Shown in pieces: positions 29,618-32,822 of a DNA stretch of 32,822 nucleotides. Positions within the stretch are counted from its first letter, which is position 1. Every line of letters begins with the position of its first letter. The notes under the pieces are model-generated. The model ran no database searches. It was not told the DNA's origin and saw only the letters and a program-made list of their open reading frames with translations. Source of the stretch: Saccoglossus kowalevskii (taxonomy: Eukaryota > Hemichordata > Enteropneusta > Harrimaniidae); NCBI RefSeq assembly GCF_000003605.2, contig NW_003157031.1, positions 1-32,822 of the forward strand, written 5' to 3'. The position numbers were made by a program, and so were the translations under genes.

Positions 29618-29659
29618 GAGCGTGTGGCGCAACGGATAACGCGTCTGACTACGGATCAG
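29618..29659 (+). pseudogene. 42-nt 5' half of tRNA-Arg(ACG)
   Basis: G2A (GAGCGTG) and otherwise consensus to the junction. Type C spacer follows, with CTCTGCGCATGTG and AGAGCAAACG changes. Confidence 0.88.
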
Positions 29660-29998
29660 CAACTCACCTGCGATAAACATGTGTCATATGAATTCCAAAA
29701 TCTGTTTCATATTCTCACACCTGCCATTGGTGAGCACCGGTGGGACCTCTGCGCATGTGAACATCTACAGAGCAAACGAATCGGCTGGAGTTTCTCCGGT
29801 TCCAAAATTTGCATTTCTCAAAACCGTCGTCGATGAACGCTCTTGTGACCGACGAGCGTTACGGTCAAACAGTCAACGCATACTATAATTCAAAATTCTG
29901 AATATCCAGAATTCTATTGACTTAACTTTTAAATCCTATGTATTTCGATTGTTTCATTACGTGTTACGAGTAATAGACAAACGCATCAAACGCGAACA

Positions 29999-30040
29999 GG
30001 GCGTGTGGCGCAACGGAAAACGCGTCTAACTACGGATCAG
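29999..30040 (+). pseudogene. 42-nt 5' half of tRNA-Arg(ACG)
   Basis: Same T20a to A and G30A as the copy at 29237, 762 bp upstream, so two half-units were duplicated as a pair. A C-to-B hybrid spacer follows. Confidence 0.87.
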
Positions 30041-30379
30041 AAACTCGCCTGCGATAAACATGTGTCATATGAATTCCAAAATCTGTTTCATATTCTCACA
30101 CCTGCCATTGGTGAACACCGGAGGGACCTATGAGCATGTGAACATCTACAGATCAAACGAATTGGCTGGAGTTTCTGCGGTTCCAAAATTTGCATTTCTC
30201 AAAATTGTCATCGATGAACGCTCTTGTGACCGACGAGCGTTACGGTCAAACAGTCAACGCATACTATAATTCAAAATTCTGAATATCCAGAATTCAAATG
30301 ACTTAACTTTTAATTCCTATGTATTTTGATTGTTTGAATACGTGTCACGAGTGTTAGGCAAACGCATCAAAGGCGAACA

Positions 30380-30459
30380 GAGCGTGTGGCGCAACGGATA
30401 CCGCGTCTGACTACGGATCAGAAGATTCCAGCTTCAAATCTCAAATCCTGGCACGCTCG
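30380..30459 (+). pseudogene. 80-nt tRNA-Arg variant, class L1
   Basis: L1 insertion with G2A and A22C. Base 26 is the usual G, unlike the 1496 and 27320 copies. Type A spacer follows. Confidence 0.85.
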
Positions 30460-30871
30460 ATATTGTGGCACATGTATTAGTTTTCAAGTTATATATGTTT
30501 GTTTTCATCACAACATCAACTTTACGACAGAGCAACTCACCTGCGATAAACATATGTCATATGAATCCCAAAATCTGTTTCATTTTCTCACATGTGTCAA
30601 TGATGAACACCGGTGGGACCGATGAGCATGTGAACATCTGCAGGTAAAATGAATTGGCTGGAGTTTCTGCCGTTCCAAAATTTTCATGTCTCAATTCTGT
30701 CATCGATGAATGCATTTGTGACCGACGACCGTTACGGCCAAACAGTCAACGCAAACTATACTTCAAAATTCTGAGTATCCAGAATTCAATTGACTTAACT
30801 TTTAAGTCATATGTATTTCGATTGTTTCAATACGTGTCACGAGTGATAGGCAAACCCATCGACTTTGAACA

Positions 30872-30944
30872 TGGCGTGTGGCGCAACGGATAACGCGTCT
30901 GACTACGGATCAGAAGATTCCAGGTTCGAATCCTGGCACGCTCG
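30872..30944 (+). tRNA. tRNA-Arg(ACG), T1
   Basis: 73 nt, G1T only (T1 against C72); all other bases are consensus. The leader has AAACCCATC. A hybrid spacer follows, with a TATAAATG start and type A middle. Confidence 0.85.
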
Positions 30945-31356
30945 GTATTATGGCTCATGCATTAGTTTTCACGTTATAAATGTTTGTTTTCATCACAACA
31001 TCAACTTTACGACAGAGCAACTCACCTGCGATAAACAATAGTCATATGAATCCCAAAATCTGTTTCATTTTCTCACATGTGTCAATGATGAACACCGGTG
31101 GGACCGATGAGCATGTGAACATCTGCAGGTAAAATGAATTGGCAGGAGTTTCTGCCGTTCCAAAATGTTCATGTCTCAATTCTGTCATCGATGAACGCAA
31201 TTGTGACCGACGACCGTTACGACCAAACAGTCAACGTAAACTATACTTCAAAATTCTGAGTATCCAGAATTCAATTGACTTAACTTTTAAGTCATATGTA
31301 TATCGATTGTTTCAATACGTGTCACGAGTGATAGGCAAACGCATCGTCTTTGAACA

Positions 31357-31429
31357 GGGCGTGTGGCGCAACGGATAACGCGTCTGACTACGAATCAGAA
31401 GATTCCAGGTTCGAATCCTGGCACGCTCG
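31357..31429 (+). tRNA. tRNA-Arg(ACG), A37
   Basis: 73 nt, G37A only (loop CTACGAA). The purine next to the anticodon is kept, so decoding could be normal. Type B spacer follows. Confidence 0.93.
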
Positions 31430-31841
31430 GTATTATGGCTCATGCATTAGTTTTCAAGTTATAAATGTTTGTTTTCATCACAACATCAACTTTACGACAG
31501 AGCAACTCACCTGCGATAAACATGTGTCATATGAATCCCCAAATCTGTTTCATTTTCTCACACCTGTCATTGGTGAACACAGGAGGGACCTATGAGCATG
31601 TGAACATCTACAGATCAAACGAATCGGCTGGAGTTTCTGCGGTTCCAAAATTTGCATTTCTCAAAACTGTCGTCGATGAACGCTCTTGTGATCGACGAGC
31701 GTTACGGTCAAACAGTCAACGCATACTATACTTCAAAATTCTGCATATCCAGAATTCAATTGTCTCAACTTTTAATTCCAATGTATTTTGATTGTTTCAA
31801 TACGTGTCACGAGTGTTAGGCAAACGCATCAAAGGCGAACA

Positions 31842-31921
31842 GGGCGTGTGGCGCAACGGATACCGCGTCTGACTACGGATCAGAAGATTCCATCTTCAAA
31901 TCTCAAATCCTGGCACGCTCG
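31842..31921 (+). pseudogene. 80-nt tRNA-Arg variant, class L1, T52
   Basis: Same tRNA sequence as 28297. The type A spacer has a 2-nt deletion, CAGGTAATG. Confidence 0.85.
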
Positions 31922-32331
31922 ATATTGTGGCACATGTATTAGTTTTCAAGTTATATATGTATGTTTTCATCGCAACATCAACTTTACGACAGAGCAACTC
32001 ACCTGCGATAAACATATGTCATATGAATCCCAAAATCTGTTTCATTTTCTCACATGTGTCAATGATGAACACCGGTGGGACCGATGAGCATGTGAACATC
32101 TGCAGGTAATGAATTGGCTGGAGTTTCTGCCGTTCCAAAATTTTCATGTCTCAATTCTGTCATCGATGAACGCAATTGTGACCGACGACCGTTACGGCCA
32201 AACAGTCAACGCAAACTATACTTCAAAATTCTGAGTATCCAGAATTCAATTGCCTTAACTTTTAAGTCATATGTATTTCGATTGTTTCAATACGTGTCAC
32301 GAGTGATAGGCAAACGCATCGACTTGGAACG

Positions 32332-32404
32332 GGGCGTGTGGCGCAACGGATAACGCGTCTGACTACGGATCAGAAGATTCCAGGTTCGAATCCTGGCACG
32401 CTCG
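32332..32404 (+). tRNA. tRNA-Arg(ACG), exact consensus
   Basis: Fifth exact-consensus copy, with leader GACTTGGAACG. It is the intact counterpart of the stub at 28789. Type C-like spacer follows, with ATGATTTCC and TATTAGCAAGTG changes, ending near 32816. Confidence 0.97.
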
Positions 32405-32816
32405 GTATTATGGCTCATGCATTAGTTTTCAAGTTATAAATGTTTGTTTTCATCACAACATCAACTTTACGACAGAGCAACTCACCTGCGATAAACATGT
32501 GTCATATGATTTCCAAAATCTGTTTCATATTCTCACACCTGCCATTGGTGAGCACCGGTGGGACCTATTAGCAAGTGAACATCTACAGATCAAACGAATC
32601 GGCTGGAGTTTCTGCGGTTCCAAAATTTGCATGTCTCAAAACTGTCATCGATGAACGCTCTTGTGACCGACGAGCGTTACGGTCAAACAATCAACGCATA
32701 CTATAATTCAAAATTCTGAGTATCCAGAATTCAATTGACTTAACTTTTAAGTCATATGTATTTCGATTGTTTCAATACGTGTCACGAGTAATAGGCAAAC
32801 GCATCGACTTTGAACA

Positions 32817-32822
32817 GGGTGA
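32817..32822 (+). pseudogene. Start of a 70th tRNA copy, cut by the window end
   Basis: The leader CATCGACTTTGAACA is present and GGG follows, but the next bases are TGA instead of CGT. This copy is either diverged or the repeat ends here; the window stops before that can be seen. Confidence 0.45.

Larger units (their letters stand above)
1..32822 (+). repeat. Tandem array of tRNA-Arg(ACG) units (about 485 bp period)
   Basis: A tRNA-Arg-like segment recurs at almost constant spacing, mostly 485 bp, 492 bp when the tRNA carries a 7-nt insertion, and about 381 bp when only a 5' half remains. All copies lie on one strand. Spacers align from end to end with one another, so the whole unit was amplified, not just the gene. 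No unrelated sequence is present except two 208-bp transposons. Bases 1-66 are the tail of a spacer. Short open frames occur in every unit, but they read through tRNA and spacer, recur with the repeat and are not genes. Confidence 0.97.

Noticed and set aside
73-32353. Many short open frames of 60-160 codons in every unit, some nearly identical along the array
   Set aside because: They begin in the tRNA or spacer, run through tRNA genes, overlap in several frames on both strands and are conserved only because the DNA repeats. They show no domain and no frame-specific conservation.
1-32822. CRISPR-like array, since short conserved segments are regularly spaced
   Set aside because: Repeats are 485 bp, spacers are homologous to each other, and the conserved segment is a eukaryotic tRNA.
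1-32822. tRNA-derived SINE family
   Set aside because: Copies are head-to-tail with a shared full-length spacer, with no A-rich tail and no target duplications around each unit.

Overview
The window is one uninterrupted tandem array of tRNA-Arg(ACG) units, all on the + strand, with no protein-coding gene that I can support. The 73-nt consensus tRNA has a eukaryotic Pol III layout: an internal A box (TGGCGCAACGG), a B box (GGTTCGAATCC), T-runs downstream and no encoded CCA. From memory it is close to the metazoan tRNA-Arg(ACG). That points to an animal nuclear genome. The lineage is not determined; the short TA-target transposons recall elements common in mollusc genomes, but this is a weak hint.

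Layout: 69 tRNA-derived loci lie between 67 and 32404, and a 70th start is cut by the window end (32817). The basic unit is about 485 bp (73 nt tRNA plus about 412 bp spacer). Of the 69 loci, 40 are 73 nt long, and five of these are exactly the consensus (538, 10237, 12198, 19095, 32332). Seventeen are 80 nt long through a 7-nt tandem duplication in the T loop (492-bp units). Seven are 42-nt 5' halves lacking the T arm (units of about 381 bp). Three are 72 nt long, one lacks four T-arm bases, and one is a 9-nt stub. Three full-length loci carry anticodon ACA instead of ACG.

Conventions used in the entries: base numbers within a tRNA are standard tRNA positions (anticodon 34-36, T stem 49-53/61-65, discriminator 73). 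Spacers fall into four interleaved families. A has CATATGTCATATG and ACACCGGTGGG. B has GAATCCCCAAATC and ACACCGGAGGG. C has GAATTCCAAAATC and CCTGCCATTGGTGAG. D has GTCATGAGAATCCC. Mid-spacer, A and D usually read CTGCAGGTAAAATG, and B and C usually read CTACAGATCAAACG. Canonical-length tRNAs often precede B or C spacers and 80-nt variants often precede A or D spacers, giving a loose dimer of about 970 bp. On top of this are higher-order duplications of 0.6 to 1.7 kb, some identical in the bases compared.

Two identical 208-bp non-autonomous transposons with TA target duplications interrupt spacers at 15535 and 19467. Unoccupied related sites occur elsewhere in the array. At 22487-22494 a TA-CTAG-TA scar sits exactly where the 19467 element lies in the related unit, which looks like an excision footprint. 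The array therefore records amplification, decay, partial homogenisation and transposition in one family.
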